A stretch of 64,000 nucleotides of DNA from CAXXOK01 sp963664595 (GTDB lineage: Bacteria; Bacillota; Clostridia; Christensenellales; Aristaeellaceae). Of this stretch, positions 17,965-27,921 are shown piece by piece; the first letter of the stretch is position 1; the number at the start of each line of letters is the position of its first letter. The position numbers were made by a program, and so were the translations under genes. The notes under the pieces are model-generated. The model made no database searches. It had not been told where the DNA came from and saw only the letters and a list, made by a program, of their open reading frames with translations. The stretch is from NCBI GenBank assembly GCA_963664595.2, contig CAXXOK010000010.1:1178001-1242000 (forward strand), read 5' to 3'.

Positions 17965-20211
17965 ATGAGAACATCAATCCGATTGAATACCGGCTGGCGG
18001 TTTGCACTGGGAGAAAAAGAGCAGGCGTATTTCAAGGGGTATGATGATAGAGCGTGGGAGACTGTCGTCCTTCCGCATGACTGGTCCGTTACGCTGCCGT
18101 TTGACCAAAATTGTTCCAGCGGCACAGGGTACCTGCCCGGCGGCATCGGCTGGTATCGCAAACGCTTCACACTCAAGGAAATAGAAAACCGTAAGGTGTT
18201 CATCACATTTGGTGGAATCTATAAGCATGCGCGAATCTGGATCAACTCCAATTACTTAGGACTGCGCCCGTTTGGCTACGCTTCGTTTACCTATGACATA
18301 ACAGAGTTCGCCGTGGAAGGTGAAAATGTCATCAGCGTTCGCTGTGAGCATCAGGACCTGGCGGATTCCCGCTGGTTTACCGGCAACGGCATCTACCGCG
18401 ATGTTACGCTGTCCCTCTGCGAGCCCGCGCACTTTTTACAGGACGGAGTATTTGCCTATACAGTGGACGCTACCAATGCGCGTGCTACGCTGCATGTGAC
18501 TGCTGAAACAGCGGAAGCCGCGTCCGTACATTGTGTACTTAAAGATCATAAAGGAACAGTTGTGGCGGAAGGAAGCGATTCGCTGACGGTGCAAAAGCCA
18601 AACCTTTGGTCGCCGGAGACGCCCTACCTGTATAGGCTTGTGGTGTCCGCATTGCTAAATGGAACGGAAACCGACAGGCTTGAGATCCCCTTCGGTATCC
18701 GCATGTTCCGATTTGACGCAAATGAAGGATTTATCCTGAACGATATCAACATGAAGCTCAAAGGCGTTTGCCTGCACCATGACGCGGGCGTGCTTGGTGC
18801 CGCCGTACCCAAAACGGTATGGAAACGCCGCCTTTTAAAACTCAAGGAAGCCGGAGCAAACGCCGTGCGGTGCAGCCACAATCCACCCGATTCCCTGTTG
18901 CTGGATTTATGTGACGAGCTGGGCTTTCTAGTAATCGACGAGGCGTTTGACGAGTGGGAAGGCTGTAAAAACAAGTGGTGGCAGGGGCACAACGTATACC
19001 CTCCCAAGCATTACGGCTACTCCGATGCATTTCCGGCCTGGCATCGGCGCGACCTTACCGATCTGGTCCGGCGCGACCGCAACCACCCCTGTGTCATTCT
19101 CTGGTCTATCGGCAATGAGATTGATTATCCAAACGATCCTTATGTTCACCCCCTGTTTACACAGGCGGAGGGCAATAACGATAAGAACAAACCGGTCCAG
19201 GAGCTGCAATACAACGCCGATAAACCCTATATCGGCCGCCTGACAACGGTTGCCGCAGAATTGTCTGCCATTGTGAAAGAAAATGATACGACCCGCCCTG
19301 TGACCGCCGCTTTGGCCATGCCCGAGATCAGCAATCTGATCGGTTATGCACAGGTTTTAGATGTGGTCGGCTACAATTATAAAGAGGCGCTGTATCGGGA
19401 AGATCACAAGAAATATCCCAACCATATTCTGATGGGTTCGGAGAACCACCACGACCCGCAGAATTGGCTGACGGTCAAGCATATGCCGTTTATCAGCGGG
19501 CAATTTATTTGGACGGGTGTAGACTATCTGGGCGAATGCTACGGCTGGCCCGTCCGTGTGGCGCAGCCGGGGCTTTTGGATACGGCCGGGTTTGAAAAAC
19601 CATTATTCGACCTACGAAAAGCCCTGTGGACCGATACACTCACCGGAAAAGTAGCGGTGGGCAGCCCAGAGGCTTTCTGGGATGCCGGCTATATCTGGGC
19701 AGGTGAAACAGGCGAGATGAAAGACGTTCTTATTTTCACCAACGGCGATCAGGCGGCACTCCTGCTCAACGGACAGGAGATTGGCAAAATGCCGGTCGAC
19801 GAAACCTGTGTCGCTGCCTTCCAAGTACCGTATGCGCCAGGCAAGCTTACAGCAATCTGTACAAAAGCAGCAGAAACCGTGACGGATACCCTGGTCACGC
19901 CGGACATGGCGGAGACTTTGCAGGCAACCGTATGGTCCGCCCCTGAGGATGAAGTGCAGCAGATTGAAGTAACACTAACGGATCATAACGGATTGATTGC
20001 CGCTATGGACGACAGATGCCTAATCTGCTCGGTAATCGGTGATATGCAGTTTTTGGGGATAGAGAATGGATGCGCAACTGACCTGACCAGCTACGCAAGC
20101 AAGACACGGTCAACCTGGCATGGCCGGGCTATCGTTTTCATACGCAAGACCGGGCAAGGCAAACTGTTTTTGTCCGCACCGGGTTTGCCGCCGGTTTCTG
20201 TTGTGTTATAG
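17965..20211 (+). CDS. Glycoside hydrolase family 2 (beta-galactosidase/mannosidase-like)
   Basis: A 748-residue enzyme. Residues about 1-160 form the sugar-binding jelly-roll (GTGYLPGGIGWYRKRF), followed by an immunoglobulin-like domain and a TIM barrel with RCSHNPPDSLLLDLCDELGF and WSIGNEID. The acid/base is Glu385 and the likely nucleophile Glu493 (MGSENHH). A C-terminal beta domain covers about 600-748. There is no signal peptide, so it works in the cytoplasm on sugars imported by the upstream transporter. The ATG at 17965 follows AAAGGAG. Within GH2 the exact activity (beta-galactosidase, mannosidase or glucuronidase) is not decided. Confidence 0.88.
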   Translation: MRTSIRLNTGWRFALGEKEQAYFKGYDDRAWETVVLPHDWSVTLPFDQNCSSGTGYLPGGIGWYRKRFTLKEIENRKVFITFGGIYKHARIWINSNYLGLRPFGYASFTYDITEFAVEGENVISVRCEHQDLADSRWFTGNGIYRDVTLSLCEPAHFLQDGVFAYTVDATNARATLHVTAETAEAASVHCVLKDHKGTVVAEGSDSLTVQKPNLWSPETPYLYRLVVSALLNGTETDRLEIPFGIRMFRFDANEGFILNDINMKLKGVCLHHDAGVLGAAVPKTVWKRRLLKLKEAGANAVRCSHNPPDSLLLDLCDELGFLVIDEAFDEWEGCKNKWWQGHNVYPPKHYGYSDAFPAWHRRDLTDLVRRDRNHPCVILWSIGNEIDYPNDPYVHPLFTQAEGNNDKNKPVQELQYNADKPYIGRLTTVAAELSAIVKENDTTRPVTAALAMPEISNLIGYAQVLDVVGYNYKEALYREDHKKYPNHILMGSENHHDPQNWLTVKHMPFISGQFIWTGVDYLGECYGWPVRVAQPGLLDTAGFEKPLFDLRKALWTDTLTGKVAVGSPEAFWDAGYIWAGETGEMKDVLIFTNGDQAALLLNGQEIGKMPVDETCVAAFQVPYAPGKLTAICTKAAETVTDTLVTPDMAETLQATVWSAPEDEVQQIEVTLTDHNGLIAAMDDRCLICSVIGDMQFLGIENGCATDLTSYASKTRSTWHGRAIVFIRKTGQGKLFLSAPGLPPVSVVL

Positions 20212-20241
20212 CGCGCTCTCCGCGCACTGAACAGGAGCCAT

Positions 20242-20469
20242 ATGATAACATTTTTATCACACATGAAGCTCAATTTCGTGCGGAAGCGAAGGCCCGCAGC
20301 TCCGGCGCAACAGCTGCCAATTGTGAAAGAGGACAGCGGTCTGGACATTACGATACTTGCTGGCTGCAAAGAACGTTGTCCGGTGTTAAACACCCTGATC
20401 AATGGAGGATCACAGCCCGATCTACGCAGACGGATTATCGGCTTGGGCTGTAACTATCTGTTACTATAA
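20242..20469 (+). CDS. Short ORF of doubtful status
   Basis: A 75-codon ORF (MITFLSHMKLNF...) with an AGGAG site about 9 bp before its ATG, just after the GH2 gene. It is basic in its first part, has no membrane segment and resembles nothing I know. Its end runs into the terminator of the convergent GH5 gene. It may be chance or a decayed gene. Confidence 0.2.
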   Translation: MITFLSHMKLNFVRKRRPAAPAQQLPIVKEDSGLDITILAGCKERCPVLNTLINGGSQPDLRRRIIGLGCNYLLL

Positions 20470-20494
20470 AAATATCCGGCGGTCACCGCCGGAT
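20463..20494 (-). terminator. Intrinsic terminator of the GH5 gene
   Basis: The near-perfect palindrome ATCCGGCGGT-C-ACCGCCGGAT (20474-20494) is followed on the minus strand by ATATTTTTATAG. It ends the minus-strand operon and may also stop plus-strand readthrough. Confidence 0.8.
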
Positions 20495-20502
20495 GCATGG
20501 GA

Positions 20503-22128
20503 TCAGGTATCGATTTGGATCTCTTTCAACGCGCAGGCGCCTTTCACGCAGGTGATCCGCAGCTCGGTTTGCGTATCTTCCGATGCGAACGTGAGATACG
20601 GAAAAGCCTGATCCGTAACCGATATAAGACAAGGCTGTGTTTGCGTATCCCCGCAAAGCTCAACCTGTACAAAGCTTTTGGCACATAACGCGCGTCCGTT
20701 GATCGTCACATTTATACTCTTCCCCTGTGGGTGCAGCATCCAGCTGGCATACTCGCCTTCTTCCAGCAGCAGATCATAAAGATGCCACGGATGATCCGTT
20801 CTCACATCGCTCTGACTATGCAGCCTGCTTTTGTCAATCTCAGGCGCTGATCCGAACCTGACAATGTGACGCAGACCATCCATCGGGCGGAAGTCCCGTG
20901 ATTGCCGAATTCCCACGCTGTGCGCCGTGCTCATATAGGAAATGGCGGGAATTGTAACGCACGGCCTGCGCAGCAGCGCATGAACCACCTCCGGCACATA
21001 GATACAATTTTCAAATCGACTGTTATACAACCATTGTTCAAACATATCCGTTGCTTGCTCATATCCGGGGTGCGGTCCGCCCAACACAAAATCGACCACA
21101 CTTTGCCAACCCTCCGGCCATTTGACAACGCAGGGAGAGTTACGGCGTATTCCTTTTTTCCACTCCCAGAAATTCCAGGATATTTCATATTCGTCCATCA
21201 GCGGGAACATTGTGGTAAACCACTCCAATGTGTTTTCCCCGCTTTCACCCAGCCAGAGAGGCACATTGAATTTCTCAGATAAATCCAGATAGGGTTTGAG
21301 CATTTCATCATGCGGAAGCGTCCAATAGGCGTGAAAATGAATGCACATATTATCATCGTATTTATGATCAAAAATCTGCGTGCCGCGAGACCAATGCTCC
21401 CCTTCGATGGAGAGCATATGATTTGGGTCTACGCTGCGGATGCGGCGCACGCAATCATCATAAAAACGCGCCAGCGACGGGATCAGATAATCCACATTTT
21501 CAATCAGGGTATCGCTGCGCTCCGTGTGCAGCGGCTCATTGAGCAGATCATATCCGCCAACAGCCGTATCGTCCCGATAGCGCAGCGCAAGGGTCTCCCA
21601 CAAGGCAAGGGCTTTTTCCCAGTTATGTCCGTCGATAAACAGACGGGGAACATCATCAATGCCGTCGTCAATGTTCGTTCCGGTTTGTCCGCCGGGTGCG
21701 CCGTGCATATCCAGGATGGCATAGATGCCGTACTTCCTGCACCAGCCAATGAGCTGATCCAGCAGCTGAAAGCCTTCTTCCTTGAAACGGATACCGGGTT
21801 CATCCTCGAGAAAATGTCTGCTGTTAAAGGGAACGCGCACGGAGTTGAATCCCTCTTTGGCAATCTGCGCAATATCGCTCTCGGTAATAAAAACGGAACG
21901 GTAACGCGGGAAGAATGTCTCGGCATAGGTTGCACCGCACAGGTTTCGCACTGTTTGTTCAATATGCCGTTCCCGGTTGAGACGTTTGGTCATGAACCCC
22001 CACATATAGCCTTCCTGCAGCAGCCAGTTGCCCAACGCCACGCCACGCAGCTGAATGGGATTACCGTTGCCGTCAACGAAATGTCGGCCATCCGAATGCA
22101 GGAAACCATTTGCCGTTGTCTTGTTCAT
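20503..22128 (-). CDS. Glycoside hydrolase family 5 (cellulase-like), cytoplasmic
   Basis: A 541-residue enzyme. The N-terminal two thirds form a GH5 TIM barrel: LRGVALGNWLL at the start, SVRVPFN, the acid/base Glu198 in DLLNEPL, and the nucleophile Glu295 in WLGESGEN. The last 150 residues or so look like a beta-rich accessory domain (WMLHPQGKSINVTINGRALC). There is no signal peptide, so it acts on imported oligosaccharides such as beta-glucans or mannans. GAGGAG precedes the ATG. It is the last gene of a minus-strand locus with a binding protein, permeases and an AraC regulator. Confidence 0.85.
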   Translation of the reverse strand: MNKTTANGFLHSDGRHFVDGNGNPIQLRGVALGNWLLQEGYMWGFMTKRLNRERHIEQTVRNLCGATYAETFFPRYRSVFITESDIAQIAKEGFNSVRVPFNSRHFLEDEPGIRFKEEGFQLLDQLIGWCRKYGIYAILDMHGAPGGQTGTNIDDGIDDVPRLFIDGHNWEKALALWETLALRYRDDTAVGGYDLLNEPLHTERSDTLIENVDYLIPSLARFYDDCVRRIRSVDPNHMLSIEGEHWSRGTQIFDHKYDDNMCIHFHAYWTLPHDEMLKPYLDLSEKFNVPLWLGESGENTLEWFTTMFPLMDEYEISWNFWEWKKGIRRNSPCVVKWPEGWQSVVDFVLGGPHPGYEQATDMFEQWLYNSRFENCIYVPEVVHALLRRPCVTIPAISYMSTAHSVGIRQSRDFRPMDGLRHIVRFGSAPEIDKSRLHSQSDVRTDHPWHLYDLLLEEGEYASWMLHPQGKSINVTINGRALCAKSFVQVELCGDTQTQPCLISVTDQAFPYLTFASEDTQTELRITCVKGACALKEIQIDT

Positions 22129-22293
22129 ACGTTTAGCTCCTCATGCAATAAATTTGGGAATAGTAAAACAAAGCATCCGAACCATGCTGCTTTATCTATA
22201 TCATCAGGCTTGTATTAACTGTTCCGCGATAGTACTGACGCAACATCAAAGTTTTGTACTGCCCTATGCCGCCCATCGCTGAACTCTAATATG

Positions 22294-24435
22294 TCAGGTA
22301 GTCTGGCCGGTATCTTCCTGTTTATGTACCTGCCGGTATACACCAGGCGTTACACCACAGGTTCGCTTAAACGCTTTGTAGAAATACTGCGGATCATAGA
22401 AACCACACAATCCGGCAATCTCAGCAACCGGACGGTCTGAATCCGTCAGCAGCTCTTTCGCGCGGGTAATGCGCTCGTTAAATATCCACTCAGCCAGCGA
22501 TACACCACGCTGCTTGCGTGTAATCCGCGACAAGTGGGATGCCGACAGCCCGACCGCTTCGGCGATTGTATCCTGTGAAAGCTCCGCATCGCTGATATGG
22601 GCTGTGATATGCCGGGAAATCTGTGCCATTAGCGGTTCATATTTTGCGTCGCGCTTATCCTGAATATCCGACAGCATGGTCCGCATACTGTCTGCCAGGA
22701 TTGCCTGCTGCTCGGCTGCGGATTTCTCAACGTGCAGCGACGGCGCCTCTTCATGATCCAGAATGTTATACTTCTTCGCGAGAATGTCCAATGTTTCATG
22801 GATTGCCAGAGTCAGCTTCATCAGTCCGATGCGGTATACACGCAGAGACAGGCTGGTGAGTATGTCAAACGCTTCCCGCAGCGCTTCCTCCGCACAGAGT
22901 AGCTCCATCTTGTATAAACACGCAATCAGCCGTTGCTGCTCCTCCTCAGGATACAGATATCCCAGCGTCTCCCGCTGATACAGGCTTTCCCGCGTAAAGG
23001 GCATATAGGGCGGAATAATAGCGGTATATAAGCTCGTGTCCACACACCATGCGTAGGCATCCGCCAACCCCGCAATGCCTTCGAATTCATCAGATAAAAC
23101 TACATGGAGGCTTTCGTCAAGCACTTCGCCGGCTTTCTTCACGCAGTGCTCCAGCAGGCTTGCGGCATCCTCCTGCTCTGCCGCTGCGGACAGGCACACG
23201 GTTATGCGGCAATGTTCATCCGTAACCGCAAACAGCATATAGGAACCCAGTAACTCCGTGAGAAGTTTTTCCAGAGACAACGTCATTTGACGTGAACACG
23301 TTTCCGGGATAATCAATCCAATGGCCGCAGCGCTGTTTTCCGGCAGAATATCAGCCATCTCGCTGCCGGCCGAACCGGCAAGCGCCTCCAGCAGTATCCG
23401 TTGCCTGTGACGTATCAGCATGTGGCTTCGCTCCTGCTGCACCTGCTGGATTTCCGCAGCACGCTGACGTAAAAGCGTGATAAACCGTACTGAGAGCATA
23501 AACAACAGCCCGATCAGCAATAGCCCCGAGGCACCCAGCATCAGAATACGCCACAGGACGCCGCCGGTATTCTCGATTACGTTGGACGGATTCATCTGTG
23601 TAAGGTACACCAGGACCCATCCGCCGGGGAGGGCATGGTTATAACACAGCAGGCGGCCATCATCCGTACGTATGCTTCCGCGGTCCGTATCCGCAGGTAT
23701 CTCCGCCGCCAGTACCTGAACCCATTCCTCCTGCGGCTGGCTGGCAAACAGCACCCCGCCGGTCTGATCCAGATAAATCAGTACATCGTCCCCGGCATCC
23801 GGCCAGGCGTCGAAGTATCGGAAGTATACCTCCTGACGCAGGTTGATGAACAGCACATAGGGCGGCGTTTCCAGGCTTAAAGCATTGTAGCGCACATAGG
23901 TAATCAACTCCGCGCGCTGCCAGATGGGATAGGTAAATTCCTGCGTGCGTGTGATGGGCATATAGTTCTCATACATGTCTATATTGCCGAGTATCTCCAG
24001 CGCGCCGGTATCAAACATTTCTTTCCGGGACTGCACCGAAATTTCCGCAGTATCGCTGGAGATGTAGAAGTTATCATTCACTGCGCTGTATACATAGATT
24101 GAATCGATAAACGAGCTATTGGACCGGTATGCATTGAGCTGCTTCAGCGCTACCAGCAATTCCCCCGGAGTGCATTCCTCGTAATACAGGATTTTGCCAA
24201 GCTGTGTGCTGAGCATCATCTGATCCAGCAGCGCTTTAATCTCGGAATGCATACGCTCTGCGTTCTGCTCAAGCATATCGGTTGCCCGCAATCCCATTTG
24301 CGAGCTTTGAAACATCACAATATCCATAAACAGCGTGTAGGCTATCCCCGATATGAGCGCGAGAATCAACAGAAACGCTAAGATCAGCAGCGTGAGACTC
24401 CTGAAATACCGGTTACGAAGCAAAGAAATCTGCAT
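22294..24435 (-). CDS. Membrane-bound AraC-type sensor/regulator
   Basis: A 713-residue one-component regulator. TM1 covers residues about 12-36, an extracellular sensing domain about 40-290 and TM2 about 293-317. A coiled coil and cytosolic domain lead to two AraC helix-turn-helix units near the C-terminus (SQDTIAEAVGLSASHLSRIT, then AEIAGLCGFYDPQYFYKAFK). Proteins of this build (YtdP/YesS-like) sense an extracellular signal and bind DNA directly from the membrane. It lies between the binding-protein gene and the GH5 gene, so it probably activates this polysaccharide locus. GAGGTG precedes the ATG. Confidence 0.87.
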   Translation of the reverse strand: MQISLLRNRYFRSLTLLILAFLLILALISGIAYTLFMDIVMFQSSQMGLRATDMLEQNAERMHSEIKALLDQMMLSTQLGKILYYEECTPGELLVALKQLNAYRSNSSFIDSIYVYSAVNDNFYISSDTAEISVQSRKEMFDTGALEILGNIDMYENYMPITRTQEFTYPIWQRAELITYVRYNALSLETPPYVLFINLRQEVYFRYFDAWPDAGDDVLIYLDQTGGVLFASQPQEEWVQVLAAEIPADTDRGSIRTDDGRLLCYNHALPGGWVLVYLTQMNPSNVIENTGGVLWRILMLGASGLLLIGLLFMLSVRFITLLRQRAAEIQQVQQERSHMLIRHRQRILLEALAGSAGSEMADILPENSAAAIGLIIPETCSRQMTLSLEKLLTELLGSYMLFAVTDEHCRITVCLSAAAEQEDAASLLEHCVKKAGEVLDESLHVVLSDEFEGIAGLADAYAWCVDTSLYTAIIPPYMPFTRESLYQRETLGYLYPEEEQQRLIACLYKMELLCAEEALREAFDILTSLSLRVYRIGLMKLTLAIHETLDILAKKYNILDHEEAPSLHVEKSAAEQQAILADSMRTMLSDIQDKRDAKYEPLMAQISRHITAHISDAELSQDTIAEAVGLSASHLSRITRKQRGVSLAEWIFNERITRAKELLTDSDRPVAEIAGLCGFYDPQYFYKAFKRTCGVTPGVYRQVHKQEDTGQTT

Positions 24436-24516
24436 CGGGAGAACACCTCATCGTGCGAAGGACTGGCATGTTTTTCAAGCGGTATACTCTGCTTTGGGAA
24501 GCATAACCATGAACAC

Positions 24517-24543
24517 GGGGCGGGAGGACAGCCCTCCCGCCCG
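24517..24543 (-). other. GC-rich hairpin after binding-protein gene 3
   Basis: A perfect 10-bp stem GGGCGGGAGG (24518-24527) with its complement 24533-24542 and a 5-nt loop, 15 bp after the binding-protein stop codon. There is no T-tract on the minus strand. It mirrors the hairpins after the other three binding-protein genes. Confidence 0.6.
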
Positions 24544-24557
24544 CCGTTCAAGGAGTG

Positions 24558-26042
24558 TTACTTGACGGTATGCTCTGTTATATATATCAAAACCTGATCC
24601 TGAATGCAAGCGAGCAAATCCTCAACGCCTGCTTCCGTAAGCTTTTCACGATACTCGGCAACAGCGGCATCCACATCGTCCACCAAGCCAACGTTGATCG
24701 GAGCGCCATATTGCTGCATCACCTGGTTCACAGCGGCCAGCTCAGCCTGTACGGAAGAATAATCGATGATCACGGAACCGTACTTGTTCTCAACGCCGAT
24801 ATCCTTCAGGTGCTCCATCAGCGCATCGGTACCGGACCAGCTGTCCGCCTTGACGCGCTGCATGCTGTCCACCCGCATGAACCAGCCGACACTGGAACGG
24901 TTATAGGCGACGGAATCAGCCTGCCCGGCAGCGGGAACAAGCAGGTCTCCGTCATCAGTAAGATCGTAATGGTAGCCCATCACGCCGTACATCCACAGGT
25001 CATAGAGATCCTGATCCGTCTTGATGGCTTCCACAATGGTCATCGTACGATCTGCATATTTAGAAATCGCGGGAATGGAAAACGCATCGCTGAGAATGGC
25101 GTTGGGAACGGCGTAACCGATCAGTTCGGTCAGCGGCCAGAAATCCAGCGAATACTCGGGAAAGTCATTGCCCAGCGCAGTCACGATTTTGGAGAAACCA
25201 TCCGTGTTTTCGATGGACATCGGAGCGCTGCCGATCATGATGTTATCATACGCTGTAATGTTGGAGGACAAGGCATTCTGGCTCCAGTAGCCGCGATTGG
25301 CATAGTCCTTCATCCGGTATGCCCATTCCACATATTCATCCGTGAAGGGATAGGCGGCAACGCTCGTGGCATTATCAAAATCGGTAACGACGGCGATGGA
25401 GGTTGCGTCGTTGGCAATCAGCTCAAACTGGTAATAGGCACGGAACATGCGCAGAAAGCGGTCCTCCGGATTGCCCTTGAAGGGGATATCGCCGGTGGCG
25501 GCAATGGCGTCCATATAAGCCTCGAAGGTTTCCATCGAGGTGATCGGCTCTACGCCCAGCGCTTCCAGCAGATCGGTGCGGTACACAACGCCAAAGGGCA
25601 TATAGGTACGCATGGACGAAGGCACAGCATAGATACGTCCGTCAATCGAGAACTGGCTAAGCTCCTGTGCGGTGAAATAAGAATACGTCTGTGGCATATA
25701 TTCCGGGAAAAGCTCCGTCAGATCCATAAACGCGCCGGTGGGCGCATACTGGCTGTACACGGCGGAATTGGTATAGATCAGATCCACCTGCTCGCCGGAT
25801 GTGAGGATCAGGTTGTACTGGCTCTGCCAATCGTTCCAGCCCACGTGATATACCTTGATCGTGGTATTGTAGCGTTCGGACAGGATTTCGTTCATCTGCG
25901 CCAGCGCAGTCTCGGTATCGGATGCGTTGCCATTACCATACCAGATGAGTTCCACCGGGCCCTCAAAGGTCTGCGCCGAGGCAGGAACCATCGCCGCAAG
26001 CAGCATGAGCACGAGCAGTACGGGGAGTAAACGGATTTTCAT
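24558..26042 (-). CDS. ABC transporter oligosaccharide-binding protein
   Basis: A 494-residue extracellular binding protein of the family-1 type that goes with LplB/YtcP permeases. The signal peptide is MKIRLLPVLLVLMLLAAM with cleavage after PASA; no lipobox cysteine. Mature segments such as ELIWYGNGN, DLIYTNSAVY and YMPFGVVYRTDLLEALGV are typical of oligosaccharide receptors. The ATG at 26042 follows AAAGGAGG by about 7 bp; the longer reading frame upstream lacks such a site. It is paralogous in layout to the binding protein at 16324. Confidence 0.88.
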   Translation of the reverse strand: MKIRLLPVLLVLMLLAAMVPASAQTFEGPVELIWYGNGNASDTETALAQMNEILSERYNTTIKVYHVGWNDWQSQYNLILTSGEQVDLIYTNSAVYSQYAPTGAFMDLTELFPEYMPQTYSYFTAQELSQFSIDGRIYAVPSSMRTYMPFGVVYRTDLLEALGVEPITSMETFEAYMDAIAATGDIPFKGNPEDRFLRMFRAYYQFELIANDATSIAVVTDFDNATSVAAYPFTDEYVEWAYRMKDYANRGYWSQNALSSNITAYDNIMIGSAPMSIENTDGFSKIVTALGNDFPEYSLDFWPLTELIGYAVPNAILSDAFSIPAISKYADRTMTIVEAIKTDQDLYDLWMYGVMGYHYDLTDDGDLLVPAAGQADSVAYNRSSVGWFMRVDSMQRVKADSWSGTDALMEHLKDIGVENKYGSVIIDYSSVQAELAAVNQVMQQYGAPINVGLVDDVDAAVAEYREKLTEAGVEDLLACIQDQVLIYITEHTVK

Positions 26043-26092
26043 GGGATTTCCTCCTTTATATTTTGGGGCACAACCGTGCCAAAGATACAGAA

Positions 26093-26989
26093 TCATCCTT
26101 TCACCGCGCCGATGGTTACCCCTTTGACGAAGTAACGCTGTACAAACGGATACAGCAGGAGAATCGGCCCTGTTACCACTACGGCCGTTGCCAGCTTCAT
26201 GGTTTCAGCCGGTGCCTGCACGGCGGATATATCGATATTGGCCGCGGCCGAGCTTTTCAGGTATTCGGCATTGGACAGCAATTGGTACAGCAGGTACTGC
26301 AGAGGATAACCGGCTTCATCCTTCATGAACAGGTTGGCGAGGTACCAGTTGTTCCAGTAATGCAGGGCAATAAACATACCGATGGCGGCCAGACCAGCTT
26401 TGGAAAGCGGCAGGATAATCCGCATATACGTACCCAGATCACCCGCACCGTCAATCTTGGCCGCTTCCACGATGGAATACGGAATGGAACGGATAAAATT
26501 GCGCATCAGCATGATATACCATGGGGAAAGCAGCGCGGGAATGATCAGCGCGTACATCGTGTTTTTCATGCCCATCTGGACAATCATAATATACCAAGGC
26601 ACCAAACCGCCGGAAAACAGTGTGGTGAAGTAGATGAAAAACGCAAGCGCGTTACGGTAACGGAAATCCTGGCGTTGGAGAACATAACCCGACATCGAGG
26701 TCAGAGCCAAAGCAAGCGTTGTGCCCGTTACCGTGATGATGATGGTATTCTTATACGCGGTAAAAATCTTTCCGCCGCTGACAAAAATAGTGCGGTAAGC
26801 ATGCATGCTGAACTTTCGGGGCCAGAACGCAAACCCGTTGGCAATGATATCGGCTTCGTCGGATACCGATCCTGTGATCATCAGCCAGAAAGGAATAACA
26901 CAGAGGATCGTGATCAGGATCATTACAATATACCCGATGGTTTGAAACGTAACCGTGCCTTTATCGGGGCGGATTGTGTTTTGAATCAT
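26093..26989 (-). CDS. Carbohydrate ABC transporter permease (YtcP type)
   Basis: A 298-residue membrane permease with about six helices (the first near residues 18-41). The EAA-type loop is SIVEAAKIDGAGDLGTYMRI and the C-terminus YFVKGVTIGAVKG. TAGGAGGG precedes the ATG. It is the counterpart of the permease at 15339 and should pair with the LplB-type permease encoded just upstream at 27002-27921, which is frameshifted. Confidence 0.88.
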   Translation of the reverse strand: MIQNTIRPDKGTVTFQTIGYIVMILITILCVIPFWLMITGSVSDEADIIANGFAFWPRKFSMHAYRTIFVSGGKIFTAYKNTIIITVTGTTLALALTSMSGYVLQRQDFRYRNALAFFIYFTTLFSGGLVPWYIMIVQMGMKNTMYALIIPALLSPWYIMLMRNFIRSIPYSIVEAAKIDGAGDLGTYMRIILPLSKAGLAAIGMFIALHYWNNWYLANLFMKDEAGYPLQYLLYQLLSNAEYLKSSAAANIDISAVQAPAETMKLATAVVVTGPILLLYPFVQRYFVKGVTIGAVKG

Positions 26990-27001
26990 CTTTCCGCCCT
27001 C

Positions 27002-27921
27002 CTAAAACAGCGCATAACTGGGTTCATAGCGGCGTACCAACCAGTTAACGGTCATTACAAACACAAACCCGAATACGGATTGATATAAGCCTGCGGCAGT
27101 CCCCATGCCGATGTTGAAATTCACCATCAGCGACCGGTACACATAGGTATCGATGATATCCGTGGCAGCGTAGAGCACACCGTTTCGGCCGATAAGCTGA
27201 TAGAACAATTCAAACTGTCCTTTCATAATGCTGCCCAGGCTGAACATAATGAGCAACGCAATCGTCGGCATGAGCATCGGCATCGTAATATAGCGGATTT
27301 GCTGCCATTTCGTAGCACCGTCGATACGGGCTGTTTCATAATACTCGGGATTGATGCCCGTAAGCGACGACAGGTAAATGATCGTTCCGTATCCAAGCCC
27401 CTTCCACACATGGGCAAAGATAATAATGAACGGCCAAACCTTGGGAGCCATATAGAAGTTATATGTTTCCATCCCAGCGACGTAAGCAGCGTATTGATAA
27501 TGCCGTTGTCAATGTTCAGCAGATTGTAGGCGAATACGCCGACCAATACCATGGAAATAAAATACGGCAGGAAGATCAGCGTTTGGGAAATACGCACAAA
27601 GCGGCGGGAACGCAGATCGTTAAGAAAAACGGCACAGATAACCTGGCACAGATTCTGAAAAAAGATGAACGCCAGATTATATAGGATGGTGTTCACTGTT
27701 AGTGAACCCAGAATGCCGCTTTTAAACAGGAATTCGAAATTCTTCAGACCGACAAACGGACTGCCGAAATAACCGAGCTGAAACTTGTATTCCGTGAAGG
27801 CAAAGTAGACGCCCGCCATCGGTAAATAGCTGAAAACGAGGAAAAACAACAAAGTCGGTAGGATCATCAGCCACAGCGCCTTATGGTGCGCCATATCATG
27901 CCAAAGCCGTTTCAGGAACAT
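27002..27921 (-). pseudogene. LplB-type permease gene with a single-base frameshift
   Basis: Two overlapping frames together give one LplB-type permease of about 306 residues. The first part (from the ATG at 27921, GGAGAAG upstream) runs MFLKRLWHDMAHHKALW to TLLTSLGW. The second part continues ETYNFYMAPKVWPF to the typical RRYEPSYALF end. The junction near 27471-27474 reads TGGAAACA where TGGGAAACA would keep the frame, so one G is missing. The protein would end early, without the EAA loop (YYETARIDGATKWQQIRYI). Either the gene is newly inactivated or this is a sequencing error. It heads the minus-strand locus with the YtcP-type permease, the binding protein, the AraC sensor and GH5. Confidence 0.85.

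Noticed and set aside
24555..26030. Long plus-strand ORF (491 codons) opposite the binding-protein gene
   Set aside because: Mirror of a real gene; low-complexity His/Gly/Arg-rich translation and no ribosome binding site.
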